Source: Leptoclinus maculatus
Taxonomy: Eukaryota > Chordata > Actinopteri > Perciformes > Stichaeidae
Assembly: GCA_032191485.1 (NCBI GenBank)
Contig: JAVDOI010000008.1
Location: 18,830,674 to 18,894,673 of the forward strand
Direction: 5' to 3'
Length of the DNA stretch: 64,000 nucleotides
Shown here: positions 28,428 to 41,275 of the stretch, one piece after another
Layout of the letters: the number at the start of each line of letters is the position of its first letter
How positions within the stretch are numbered: position 1 is the stretch's first letter
Notes under the pieces: generated by a model
The model's database searches: none
The model's input: the letters and a program-made list of their open reading frames with translations, nothing else
What the model was told of the DNA's origin: nothing
Made by a program: the position numbers and the translations under genes

Positions 28428-31400
28428 AGTATTCCAGACCAGTCACCCAAAGTGTTGTTTTTGTTGTCGTCTACGTTCGTGACGTGTTTTCATGTTCTGT
28501 TGTTTCCATATGCATTTCATTTAGTTTACGTACTTTTAAGCCCAACAACGACATTTTTTCTAAACCTAACTAAGTTGGGTAAAATGAAACACAAAAAGCC
28601 TGAAATGCGCCTTTTTTTGGCTTAAAAGTAAGGAATTTAGCATATGTGAGACAATTTGTTAATCACAGGAGGAACACCATTTCACTTGTGAACATTCTTT
28701 TCAGGATTCATGGGGTGTTAGATATGTTACACGCAAAATGTAAAAACACAAGAACCAAAAACAATTTCACATGTAACATCACAGGGAAGCACATTTTACA
28801 TCTGAAAAATAAACATAAAGAACACCACTGGTGAAACAGAATTTCACACATAATGAATATGAATATACTGTAAATATAAATGTAATTTGGAAAAATTTTA
28901 TTTGAAAAAAAACATTGTTGGGTTGTATAAATATAAATGCATATGCCCTTTTTCGTCTATGAGTTTTACTACACAAAAATAAATGAATGATAAGTAATAA
29001 TGTATGTAGTTGTAAGTTGTCTTTGGAATGATACAACAACCCAATTAATAGATGTGCTGTGTCTGACAAGACATCACTGACAAGAGTGTGTTTACAGTCC
29101 CTGCTCTAATTGTTCATAGCGAATTAATACTGCTGAGATTCTTTTCCTGTTTGCCCTCTCCGACACACTTAGCTCTCCTGTCATACATAAGTATAATGCA
29201 GGCAAATGCAAACACTAACTGGACATAGCATATAAAAAGCAAGGAAATGTGCTTCATAATCAGTTTAATGGAACTGTTTGATTAATTTTGATTTAGATGA
29301 ATTGTTCTTTAATTTTCTTAATATCTTGAACATCACCTGAATCAATATTTTCGGCATCACAGGCTTCTCTCTTTTTATGCAAGTAAAGCAGGTCTGCAGG
29401 AGACATACACTGGTTAGTTAATAGTCCGTGGTAGTGCAGCTGGGCAGCAGCTGGAAATGATTGACAGTTTGGATCTCTTCAGATGTCTTTCTTTTTCTCT
29501 TTTTCTTTCCTGTAGTTTTATATTCATTTATGTCCTACTGTTTAGTTTTTTTGGTTATTAGGTAGGCAATTCAAACTGATATTGGTCAAATGACAACCAC
29601 CTTTGACCCTACATTTTTGGTACGCAGAATGTCTTTTTCCAACCTAGTTTTCATAGTTTAAGGGTTGATGTCGATTCATAGACATGAATTATAGCTGCAT
29701 AGAGGGAGGTCGCTCACTGAGAGACTCCCCTCAAGGCTTGTACCAACACATTCCCACCCCTAACTTGTCAAATCCAGAGGCATGGTCAGTGCTTCTAAGC
29801 TTCAAACTATGACGGTCTAGGTACGCCTAGGTAGCGTCATTTTTAGACGTGTCAGGGACGGCTTGTCAATATAGGCTATACTTATTGTGTCTTTTCATAA
29901 TAAACCACCGTCTTCACAGGAAGTTAAGGCGACAAAACTACTTAGCAAGATTCAGGAAAAGATCGCTTATGACTAGCGACTCACATGACAAAATAAGTCA
30001 AAGTTGACTTTTAGTTTCACACGGGACATGCGGTGAAAGTTCTGTGTTTTTCTGACCCATATGCTAACCCCTCCCACCCACCTGATGTGGACTGTCTCTG
30101 TCATACTACCTCAGTTGCTCTGAGCATCTAATAATAACTTGGGTGGGTTTGAATTGGAGTTAGTTAAAAGACGGGTGCGTAGAATATCGATGCTAAAGGG
30201 TGCTTCCGTACCTTGGCATCAGACACTGAGGGACCAAGCTTGTTTGCTTGTATACCTGATATTGCCAAACAATGTATCAGCATGAGAGCTAGAAAATCGC
30301 CCTAACCCTTTTAAAAAAACACTTACTTAACAGCCACCTGAGGCTTAACACGGAAACCTCTTAGATTCAATATTTCCTGTTGCGATTCTACAAACTCTCG
30401 TCTCTTGAGAGCTCTGAACACAGCTCTCAGCGGATGAGTGCATGCTGTATACTCCAAAAGCACAAACTCAATGTTGTATATAGCTCTGAGTAGGTAGCAG
30501 CAGCACTACCAACATGTTTTTTGAGAATTTGTGAGTTTTTTTCGGTGATCTGATTATCGTCTTTGCCGTGACATTTACCTCAGGGGGCGATGCCACTCTC
30601 TGTTAGTTTGGAGACCAACAGGTAAAGGTGGGATACAGCTTGACAGCCAGGATAGTCAAGAAAAAACCCCAAAATAAACCTCTCAGGCTCGTGCTACTCT
30701 GTGCGCTTCACCTGAGTCTTCATGCCGAGAGCAGCTTACACTCACCTCACCCATCTATTCCCCTCAGTGGCTCCAGTGGTGCCTGAGGTATGTGGTGAGT
30801 TATTTTGGGTTCAAGATAGCTTCTTGTGAAGGATTGAGACTGTCTGCATACATTGATCCTTCTTAACCTTGGGAGGGTGCTTAACCTTTTCCATCCTCTA
30901 TCATTTAGGCACCTCATAAACTGCATTCCTGACCTCTGCATTTTACTGATTACACGTGACACATTATAGATCTTAATTTAATAAAGTATGTCGCTTGTGA
31001 TTAGCGAAATGACAAGCGTTGAGATCATACCGTCCCCCTCTACGGACGGGGGGGGGGGGGGACCAAGCCGGGAGACCGAGGAAGGGCTGCATTTGTGTTC
31101 GCAGGTCTGACGCAAATGGACAGCAAAGCTCCATGTCAAAACCTCTGTCCTTTAAGGCTCATTAAACCCTGCGTGTGCATGGCCACCTACAGGCAGACCG
31201 GCAGACAGGAGGTGAGGCAGACAGCCACGCAGGGAGGCTGGCAGGTGGAAGGACGAGTAAGCACGCAAGCAAGCATGAGCGCGGTACAGCAGGCTCCTGA
31301 CAGAGAGTATTAACATACCCTTGTTCTTCATGCTGCCTACATGCCTGATTAATGAGGACGGGCCCGCTGGATGGCTGAGTGAGATGGTGAGCCACAGACA

Positions 31401-31747
31401 GAGGAGGATGAGTAGCCGAAGAGAGAGGGAATAAAAGAGAGCTGGATATGAGAGGCAGGGGTAGGGAGAGGAAGAGAGAGGAAGAGGGAGGACTTTGGAG
31501 ATAGCGGACAGAAAATCAATTACCAGGCTTAGACTTTCAAAGCTCTTCACTTCAGAAGTTTGAGCACGCTCAGCTTTACTCAACACAAGTTTCCTTCTGT
31601 AATATCATTGATTCATTAGAGATTCAGCCTCAGGATTCACATGTGGGAAAAAAAGGCTCTCTCCTTTTGATAATGCAGCTTTCAGCCTCAGTAACAGCGA
31701 AATAGAACAAGTCTGCTTTGTATAGATGCCTGTCACAGAGATTAAGT
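28428..31747. other. Gene-free region with diffuse repeat remnants
   Basis: No coding signal. The segments at 28.56-28.86 kb (repeated TTTCACATGT motifs) and 29.8-30.1 kb look like eroded dispersed repeats, but their ends cannot be set. A 14-G run lies at 31048-31061. Confidence 0.45.
31048..31061. repeat. Poly-G tract
   Basis: Run of 14 G. Confidence 0.9.
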
Positions 31748-31755
31748 GTACATAT

Positions 31756-32905
31756 CAGTGGTGGCCTGCAAGGCCTTCTCTGCTGGCCTAAACAGAATCA
31801 CAAAGTTATAACTATTTTATAATTTAATAATTTTTCTTAAATACACTACATGTATTATAATTTATAAAATTATTTTTCCCATTATCTTATTTTCTCATTG
31901 CACAGCTACTGTCTTCCTCAGTTGCTCTGCTTCCAGTGCAGCTTGTTTTAAGTAGAGCTTTTATCCAATCAGATTTCACCTCTGTGTCTCTAGGTAAGAA
32001 GAGAGGCCCGAGGCCTGCAGACTCACAAGTGAATCCCTTTGCAGTTTAAGTAAATGGGGACGATATTGTTGATTGTCATAGTCTTCAACCAATCAGATCT
32101 TTAGTTTGACATGTTGGGCGTATTCTTTGACGTGCCAGAGCCTTCTAGCTGGCCTACAAGTACGTCAGCATGAACGGGCAGCTCAGTTTTAAGGAGCAGC
32201 GCTGCAGTGAGGTGCAGCGTGCGCTGTGATTGGTCAGTGGGCGAGCACGTGACTATCGTGAAACGAAATTTAAGGAAGCTGGCAAAGCTTAGTTGGAGTA
32301 GTAAGAGTTCAAATTGAAAGATATGGAAGAAATTATGATTTTTTTTTTGCATTTTGCTTAGTGTAGATTATATTTTTTTTTACCTAGCTTTGTTTTTTTA
32401 ACACTCAATGGCTGAAGGAGGAGGAGAAACAGATTTGTGAGTTGGGATTTAACCGTGGGATTAAACTCTTTGTCAACAAAGAAAGGAGGATGGAGTTTGT
32501 CTTTAAGTGAACAGCATTTGGTAAGTGAACTGCGTTTGTTTTTTTACATCTAATATCTGAATGGTCCGTGCCCTCGAGTGTGTAGCAGAATGCGTGTTCC
32601 GCTGTTGTTTTCCCGTTAAGCTAGTTTAGCGTAGCCTCCCAGAACACGTGCGGTGCCTCAGCTGTTTTTTGTTTTTGTTTTTTTTGTTCCGGTTCAGAGG
32701 TCACACAGCCCGTTGTCTCCTACATGAGCGCAGAAAACATTATATTTCCCACAATTTAAGCTTCTGCATTTTCCAAATGCACTAGTATTATTCAAATGTA
32801 TTGTTCGGTTTGTAAGCCTCGTACTGAACGGTTTAATACGAATAAGTGTGTTCAGCTGCAGCACAGCAGTGAAGGCCCAGGTATAAAATGCACGGCCCGC
32901 CACTG
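31756..32905 (-). mobile_element. hAT-type non-autonomous element, copy 2 (inverted)
   Basis: The 1,150-bp element is the reverse orientation of copies 1 and 3. Its right end carries the CAGTGGCGGGCCGTGCATTT terminus inverted. Its left end begins CAGTGGTGGCCTGCAAGG, having lost most of the GC-rich terminal block. The flanks GTACATAT and GTACACAT form an 8-bp target duplication with one mismatch, consistent with an older insertion. No transposase. Confidence 0.8.
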
Positions 32906-33350
32906 GTACACATAATTACATGTCACCTCGCTACATGATTTAATTATTCACAAAACAATGTCTCATTAAAATAAATCATCTACATGTAATTGTATCCAGT
33001 TTAAAAAAAATGCCAGGTTGCCATCCAGGCAACTGTAGAGAGAAGAGGTGAGAGATTGCATTCATTATTCATCACAATTTCCATTCTTGAGGCCTGTTAT
33101 GATTTTAAGAAAGTGGCGCAGTGAAATTAATACCTGTCTCTGTGAACATATTTGGATGTAGTCTAGAGGCTTGGTCATGTAACGACTACTCGCAGTGCTA
33201 GTGAACTGCTGTTGTTGCTGAGCAAATTAATCCACCCTCAATCCATCCGCTATTAATCAGTGTCAATTTTTATGACCAGAGCCGGCAGATCCGCACATCT
33301 CTACTCCCTGAGCTATGACTAGCTATATTTGTCTGTATTGTGCTGTTCAC

Positions 33351-33650
33351 ACCATGGATGTATAAACAGAACTGGATACAGCATTGAAGGCAGGGCCCTG
33401 TTCATTCCTGTGAAAGTTGCTCAGTGGGCCATGAAGCCAAAATGGCTTGACTGCCGAGTAAAAAAGAATTACCCGAATCTTCTGCATTGCTTCCGCATCC
33501 ATGGACCCATAGAGCAAGCGCACTAGCGTTTCCTTGCCTCCCAGCCCTCAGTATTTGGCTCATTCACATGAACGGAGGAAGGAGAATAACTCTGGATCCG
33601 GCTATTACATTTTACAACATTTAGGACTTAACTCTTAACTCTATTCCAGT
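33351..33650 (+). repeat. Dispersed teleost repeat (ACCATGGATGTATAAA type)
   Basis: ACCATGGATGTATAAACAGA starts a stretch resembling a widespread fish repeat, ending near the GAAGTTGATTCATCTC segment. The boundaries are approximate and there is no coding content. Confidence 0.4.
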
Positions 33651-35420
33651 GAAGTTGATTCATCTCAAAAAAAGTAAGTCTTCAGGAAAAAATCTGTTGG
33701 TGCCCATTGGCTTCACATGAAGGACTCGGGAGTTGTAATTCCACGATTTGGCCCCACGAAATTTGCCCGGCACTCTTTCTGAGTGCTTGGTTTTTTCTAC
33801 CCCTGGTATCATAGCTCGTTAGCTTGGTAGCTAATGCGACATCAAGTTCACAAGGTTCATTCAATAGACAAAGTATTTTCCCCCTCAACTGTCTTTCTAC
33901 CATTGGTCTTTTGTGGAGTATCTTATATTCAAAGGAGGGTTAAATAAAGCAGAAACTGTGTGGATTTAGCTCGATGGTTTTTAACATAGTTTGAGGGGGG
34001 ATGTGACGCCTGTTTAACTGCTCAAACAATCAACAATCTAGCTGTTGGCCAATATGACTGATTTGTTTCTTGCAGTTTTAGCAGTTCAGCGATGTAAACT
34101 GCCACGCATTAGTGTGAAGCTACCTCAGTGTCACGTGGGAGTCCACAAGTCAACAATAATGGTAATATGGTGCGGACAAGAGAGTGGACAGAAAATATTT
34201 TATCATGATCGATAGCAATGGCTGACACATTACAAGAGATTGCCTGTTCTTGCAGCTGCCTGATACATATTTTATGGTGGTATAAATATTAAAGTGGATA
34301 GTGTACGATAGCTAGCAAAGGGCAAATGTGGCTCAGCAATTTTTATTGAAATTAGTTGATTTCAACTTTTGCCATTGTAAATGCTCGTGTTACCAGGCCT
34401 TTGTAATGGAACATATGCTGCATTCATTTGGTGTCGGAATAATCAAAAAAAAATAATTCACATAGAATATACACTTAAACACTTTTCCTAGTACATTGTG
34501 ATTTAGACTGAAAATAATACCTAAATAAAGCTTGAAAAGACAACCAAGGAGCTGCCCAGAACAATGCATTAACTCATGCTGAACCAGAAGGAAAATACTT
34601 TCTTTACAAAGCAGCACTAATTTAATCCCCAATAGATGTAACACATTGCCAAACCTTTTAGGGAGACTCTCCAGCTGTGAACTATGGTGGTAAGTTTTGA
34701 CAAGGGGGCAGCTGGAGGAGGGGGGCCGTCGTCTCTGACTCAGTTTGGGCCAAACTGGATGGCGCAACGGGAGAAATGTCAGCCACTGCTGAACAGCCGG
34801 TGATTTTGGTGTCTTGCTGGCTGCAACAGACAAATATAGATCTCTACTCGCTGCCATGAGGACAGGAGACTATGGTCAAGTGTTCACAGCCCCAAAGCTC
34901 AGAGTAAATGGAAATACTCTGATCAATACGTGAACAGCCACGGAGGAAAGATTTTTTTTCTTCATAGAAATATCAATATAACAGCTCACTTCAACCAGCT
35001 TGTGCAGGGTACTCCAAAGCACAGTCCAGTACGTGAGTGAAGTTTCAAAAAGCCTTTCACTGCTTTCTGCCATTACTGTATGAGGCATCCATTAAGCATT
35101 CACATCTTCAGTAAAGGTTTTCAAAAGACTGGTAGCACACACAGCTATATGTAGTTCACCTGTTTGCTCTCTCCGATTCACTAATGTGTACACAGGCGTT
35201 TGCCATTTTGTTGGGAGATTTTCTGGAGCTGAGCTGTCAGCCTCTTTCACCCGAGCTTGAGAAGACGTGGGTGTATCACAATAGTGCATGACAGAGGGAA
35301 ATGTTAATGGGGCCCGGCCACACACAGGGAGGCTGCTCCGTTCAGCCTCTTGACGCTCCCTCGTCAGCCAGAGCTGTCACGGTTAAGGCAACTGTTTCGA
35401 CAGAAATGTGCCCGCTGACC
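33651..35420. other. Gene-free region
   Basis: Short open frames only (longest 34390-34857, - strand) with no recognisable domain. Confidence 0.5.
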
Positions 35421-36150
35421 TTAAGGCCCTGTCACACTATTGCGTATGAGAAAAACGTATGAGTTGCGTATGCAAATTCTCCAAAAAACTTTCATACGCA
35501 CAAAAACCCCTTGAAAATACGGAATGTTTCGTATACTTACCGTATTGAACCTATGAGAAGCGTATCGCCAGCGTATATCGCCAGCGTATGGACAGCGAAT
35601 GGCCAGCGTAAGACCAGCGTATGGGCAGCGTATGACCAGCGTACGAACTGCGCATGCGTGTTGGAGAAGAGCTACCTCCATCCTCTCTCGTTGTAGGTCC
35701 ACTACAAGAACTGAAGAAGAGCTCGAAATGGGAGCTGTATATACACTTTCTCAAAACGCTGGCACTACGCTGGCCATACGTCAATCAAACGCTAGTTTTA
35801 AGTTAAATACGTTACTCATTCGTCAGGCATACGCCAAGATGTCTATATACGTTGGAGATACGTCAGACATACGTTAGAGGTACGTGACTCATGCGCTGTC
35901 AATGCGTTGGCTGTACGGTACACCTTCATGCCAGCGTATGTCAGCGTATGACCGGCGTGTGTCGGCGTATGGCCGGCGTACTCCACCTATGAGTAACGTA
36001 CCTCTGATGTAACTCTCGCATATTCAGCGTATGCCGAGCGTATGCTTAGCGTATAAACCATACGTCCGCACACTCACAACATTTTTAAGCATGCTTAAAA
36101 AAACTTTTCTGCCTCGCCGTATGCCAGCGTATGCCCCCGTAGGTTAATGC
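35421..36150. repeat. CpG-dense GCGTATG-rich repeat block
   Basis: At least fifteen GCGTAT or GCGTATG motifs recur at irregular 10-13-bp spacing (for example AGCGTATGACC, CCAGCGTATG). A central stretch at about 35765-35880 carries the reverse complement (CATACG, ATACGT). The block begins GGCCCTGTCACACTATTGCG, which looks like a transposon end, but no matching inverted right end is visible. The open frames through it are low-complexity artefacts. Confidence 0.7.
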
Positions 36151-37699
36151 CACTGACGAAGCCGCTCAAGAGAACGCATTGCCTATGCTGTTAATGGTGG
36201 TTTGTGATGTTATTCAGCACAACATTTCTTGTAGGATTTTGTAGCTTATGACTGCAAAAGGCTCATTGAAAGAATGGTTTGACATTTAGAGAGCAGTGGT
36301 TATGAAACCTTTTTAAACCAATGCACCCCTTCAAAGTTACTTTTTTAAATGGCGCTTTCATGCCGAGTCGTATCATTTTTTCGTCCACCATGATATGTTT
36401 AAAAATGTAGATATTGGAAACAGAGGGACACAGCTAGCCTAGGCTCTGTCTGTTACAGAATCTATCAGCACCTCTGAATCTCAATAATTAATACGTTGTA
36501 TCTTGTTTGGTTAATAAACACAATGTGAAAAATATAATTTATTGTATTTTAAAGCCATCTGAAAATGCAGTGGGATTTGAGTGTAGCCACTGAATATCAG
36601 GGCGTCGGAACGAGTAAACACAAGCAGATGTGTTGAGGATTAATACAACAGCATGCTGCTTCTTGAATTTGATACAGGCTGGCAACTGCACTCCTGTATG
36701 GAAAGTATGGCAATGTGATTGCGACATGATTGCGAGTTAAGAGCAGTTCAAGAATTGATAGAGAGACCTTCTAAAAGGCCCTCACGCATACATGTGAGCA
36801 CCGCTCAGCATCAGCGACAATGTTTTTTTTTTTTCTTCATTTTAAATGAAGGTTGGAAAAAGTTGTCAATGCAGAGTGAGAGCAGCAGAGGGGAATCAAG
36901 AGAGCGTATTATCAGCAGCCAAGGGAAATGAGTAACAAGGCAGGCGAATGGGGGTGGATCTGCTGAAGTGGCGAAAAGCAGCTGGCCGTGGCGACCTCCT
37001 CCTCTCAGCGCAAACAAGCCGGTCACATCCCAATCCGTGTGACACGTGCAACAACCGGCAAATCCCACCGGACGGCTTTTAAAACTGTTGATTTGTGAGT
37101 GAACTTGCAGCGGACGTGTTCCAAATTTGTGTGGGAGGGAGGGATTGCTCTCTCATGGGCAAATTCACAAAGAATGAACCGCTGACAGCACCATCATTTT
37201 CAAACACTATCTGCCCCATCTCAAGCTCCGATTCTCAAAAGATATTGCGCTATAATATCATTAGAGCAATATCTATAAACACCCCCATAAAGTGACCTTT
37301 TTTTGCATCTGCAACTATGTGGCAAAGTATAATTGTTGTCTTTGCGCCAAGTACACAGAAGGCAAAACAATGACAAAGAGAAAAATAGAAATGTTTAAGA
37401 CCACGAGCTACAAGTCCTGACCGCTAGATGCAGAGACGCTCCTCAAAACATCAGGCAAGGAATCTAAACACATGGATTTTATAACCCAGTCTGTCGGTAC
37501 TATTGATGTTATCAAATGCACACCTTTAGACTGTAAAATATTATTCAATGCTGCTATGATCACTGCAAAGTTTGGGCATGACACCCCTTATGAATGTGCT
37601 TCAGTTACCACCAACTTTGTGAAGACACTAATACTTTCACTGTAACTGAGTGGCTGTCAGCTTTGTTAGTTGAAACTTTTTTTGCAATGAGGCTCATTT
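36151..37699. other. Gene-free region
   Basis: No coding or repeat feature recognised. Confidence 0.5.
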
Positions 37700-37754
37700 G
37701 CATACAAAGGGGCCAAGTTTACGCTATTGGCGCAAACTTGGCCCCTTTGTATGC
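37700..37754. repeat. Strong hairpin (25-bp arms, 5-nt loop)
   Basis: The left arm at 37700-37724 (GCATACAAAGGGGCCAAG...) pairs with the right arm at 37730-37754 with one mismatch around the loop TATTG. Pairing resumes outside the arms (GCTCA with TGAGC) after a 3-nt bulge. It could be the core of a small palindromic element or a hairpin RNA. Confidence 0.85.
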
Positions 37755-39655
37755 TGAGCATATTACCTAATGTAAATACATGTAAAATAGCACAGGAGCA
37801 CAGAGATGCAATTTGCTTGGCAGTACAGATAGGAGTGTGTTTCACCCCTTGCGGGTGCTTTGAGAATTACATGGTTTCCTTTTGTTTTATTTGTGCATGT
37901 TTAGTGGCCACAAAAGCCACACAATTCTTTTGTGAATAGCCTCTCAGTGTGGTGGGCAGTGTGTAGCCTTTGGATTGGACTGGTACCGGCCTAAGATCTA
38001 CATCACTGCTAAAGTATTGATTGTGGATTATAATCTTGGCATGAGCATGTTATCTTGTAGAATTAACAGAGACATAATTTAATCCCCCCCCCAAAAAAAA
38101 AGCATTAGACACGGACAGACAAGTGGAAAACCTGTTTGGTTCGGACGGATAGAAGATTGAAAATCCATGAGGAATGTCGCACTGATACGTTTTCAAACCG
38201 GAGCTTCTAATCTCCAGCAGCTTCAACCTCTTAGATTTCATCTTATTCCACTCTTGGGGTTTAACAGTGACAGTGATAAATAAGCAACACTAAGGTGCCA
38301 AAATGCACCTTTTCCATCTACAACCGCTGTGTTGCTTTTTATCGAGAGAAGACTTTACGATTGAACAAAAGGAGAGTAAGAAAGTAAGTGCGCATTGTGT
38401 TTGTCTTTGTTTATCTTCATGCCAACCATAGGTGCTGTTTCATGAACAGTTTGCCTCATTATCTCCTAATGCATTATTCCATAGTGAATGAACTCCATAA
38501 TACCCCATGATGTATAAGAATGAGCCCATGAATGAATATGCTTAATGCGCACGGAGCTGGCTGCTCAGATTCAGTTAGCAGCATGAATTTATCTGCCGCA
38601 GGTTTGTTGAGTTTCTCAAATGAATTTGCAAGAAGCTGGAATAAATATGATGAGACCTCGAGGAGAGGCGTTTATCATATCATAATGGAGAATGGGAATT
38701 GTTTTGCGTGGATGCCAACTGGGATTGTATGCATACAAACACACGTACGCAATCTGGTGATCTACAGTATGAGAGGCTGGTACCGGGGCTTTCTGAAGCA
38801 GCATCCGTTTTGTCATAACACAGATGGGCCTCGGGTCTCAACACAGACTGCTCACTTTAACGATTTACCTGATTTACCACCCCTTATAGCAGCTGCGATT
38901 CAGTCTGAATAAACAAGGAGCAGATGGCCACTTGGAGACACAAGTGTCAATCAACTGGGATGGAGGCCGGAGAGCCTCAAGCAGTTTGAGAGCATGCAAA
39001 TGTATGCATGCGCATATACTTGCAGACAAACACTGTCAAACACACACAAACGATGGTCAGGGCAACATATCAGATCTGTGTTCGCCTTTTGACTAAAACT
39101 GGATATCAGCTATGCAGTTCACTTTGATGTAATGAAGACTCCTCTCTCTCCTTGACTGAATCAAAATATTAACTTTTCTTTAGTTTATTGGTAAATTACA
39201 CATCTGATCAAGTTTGGCGTGGTGTTGGAACACACAAGCAAGAGCAACCAATGTTTGTGTGCACATCCTTTCTTTTGACTAATAATGCTGAAAAACCAAC
39301 ATAAAGGTTTACTTTCCTTGCTTGTTCATTTGTTGATTTGATTCATGTATTAATTGTTTAATTTACTACATCCCTCCTTTATTATGACTTGCATTTAGGC
39401 CTTCTATTGAAAGTCACTTGTTGAGTGAACAAACGTCTTCCATTCCATGCATTGTCAATAAAATCTAGATTTCTTCGGTATAGTAGTCTCTGGCTCCAGT
39501 GTATTCTGGGTCTTGTGCATTCAGTATCACCGGGTCACATATAGAACATGACAAACCTGGTTATTCATCTGTGTATATAGTTGTCTCTTGATTTCTTGCC
39601 ATCTCAATCACAAAGTCCTGTACCGATCAAAGAATGTTCAGAAACCAGTAGGAGG

Positions 39656-41275
39656 TGTTTACATGCCACAGTATCCTGGTTTCTATCAGAGTACTTCAGG
39701 TAGCATATCCAAGTTTCTCAAAACCGGGATAGGCTTCTGAAACCATGATATGATGTTTACATGTGCAACACATAACCGGGATACTCTAAAGACCTGTTCA
39801 TGGCCAGAATACTACTGTGCATGTAAACCAGTGGCGGGCCGTGCATTTTATACCTGGGCCTTCTGTGCTGTCCTACTGTGCTGTCCTACTGTTGCGTCAT
39901 AAAGCTACGGTTATTTGTTTCTAGGGGTGTAACAATACACGTATTCGTATTAAACCGTTCAGTACGAGGCTTACGAAACGAACAAAATACGTTTGAATAA
40001 TACTAGTGCATTTAGAAAATGCAGAAGCTTAAATTGTGGGAAATACAATGTTTTCGGTGGACTGCGCTCACGTAACAATGGGCTGTGTGACCTTTTGAAC
40101 CCGGAACAATAACAAAAAACAGCTGAGGTCCGCATGTGTGTTCAGGGAGGCTAAGCTAAACTAGCTTAGCGGGGAAACAACAGCAGCAAACAAGCTACGA
40201 ACTCTCCCCGCAGCGTTTAGCTGTTCCCTACTGATTCAAACAGGGCTAAAGCAATCGCCACATAATCCCCATTTCTCCAGACCATAATTCTTGCTTTGTA
40301 AAAGAAAACAACAGCCCAAACAGAGAATCAAATGTCCGACCCTAAGCCCGTGATGACGGGATGCTTCGTCATTAACGGACAAGTCAGAATCAATGTAATT
40401 AACACAATGACAAGAACAAACTCACAAGAACCAGTCACATATATTTATATGACACCATAAAATGTCAAGCATGACAAATCAATCCAGCAACACTGCAGCG
40501 CTAGACCACGAGCCATTCATATTATTCATAAAAACGACACGATAGACAAATGAACACAGTAGTAACGCTACTGCAGATGTAAAAACAAAAGCAGTTCACT
40601 TACCACAGCTGCCTTCACCTAAAGACAAAGTCCATGCTCCTTTCAGCCATTGAGTGTTAAAAAAACAAAGCTATGTAAAAAATGTAATAAAATCTACACC
40701 AAGCAGAATGCTAAAAATGTCATAACTTCTCTTATATATGTTTCAACCTGAACTCTTACTAAATACTAAGATCTGCTATCTAGCTTTCTGTTTGACAAAA
40801 GTCACGCTGGCCCACTGACCAATCACGGCGCACGTTAATGCAGACGTACTTAGCAGGCTACCTCGGTGCTACTGGCACGTCAAAGAATACGCCCAACATG
40901 TCAAACTAAAGATCTGATTGGTTGAAGGCTATGACAATCAACAATAACGTCCCCATTTACTTAAACTGCAAAGGCTCTCTAGCAGGCATCGAGCCTCTCT
41001 CCTTACATAGAGACATAGAGGCTGAATCTGATTGGATAAAAACTCTCCTTAAAACAAGCTGTGCTGGAAGCAGTGCTGCAGGCTGGAAGCAGAGCAACAG
41101 AGGAAGACAGGAGCTGTGCAATGAGAAAATAAGCTAATAGGAAAAACAATTATAATACATGTAGTGTATTTGTGAAAAATTATTAAATTAGAAAATAGCT
41201 ATAACTTTGTGATTCTGTTTAGGCCAGCAGAGAAGGCTTAGCTGGCCCTGACGGCCCACCACTGATGTAAACACA
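39656..41275. mobile_element. Small TIR element interrupted by hAT copy 3
   Basis: The left end TGTTTACATGCCACAGTA (39656-39673) is mirrored by TACTGTGCATGTAAAC (39813-39828), whose continuation ACA lies beyond the hAT insertion at 41273-41275. Without the insert the element is about 176 bp, with long inverted ends. The hAT target duplication ATGTAAAC is part of this element's right terminal repeat. Confidence 0.65.
39829..41264 (+). mobile_element. hAT-type non-autonomous element, copy 3
   Basis: The 1,436-bp element has CAGTGGCGGGCCGTGCATTT at the left and GGCCCTGACGGCCCACCACTG-type sequence at the right. A perfect 8-bp target duplication ATGTAAAC lies at 39821-39828 and 41265-41272. It is the longest of the three copies and retains internal sequence (about 40.1-40.6 kb) that is missing or altered in copy 1. 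No transposase is present. Confidence 0.85.

Noticed and set aside
27261..28430. A TTA/TAA target duplication for the Harbinger element
   Set aside because: Bases next to the inverted repeats (CCT at the left, AGT at the right) do not match, and neither does any shifted boundary tried by eye.
31152..31586. 144-codon - strand open frame rich in Leu/Ser
   Set aside because: It lies over purine-rich GA-type sequence; low-complexity and no homology recognised.
34390..34857. 155-codon - strand open frame
   Set aside because: No domain, no splice context and mixed hydrophobic composition expected by chance in this much AT-rich sequence.
35421..36150. Protein-coding reading of the GCGTATG block (several 60-93 codon frames)
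   Set aside because: Frames occur on both strands and encode only repeated Ala-Tyr/Ile-Arg type peptides generated by the motif.
38532..38912. 126-codon + strand open frame
   Set aside because: Overlaps an antisense frame and lacks recognisable motifs. The DNA looks more like unique non-coding sequence.
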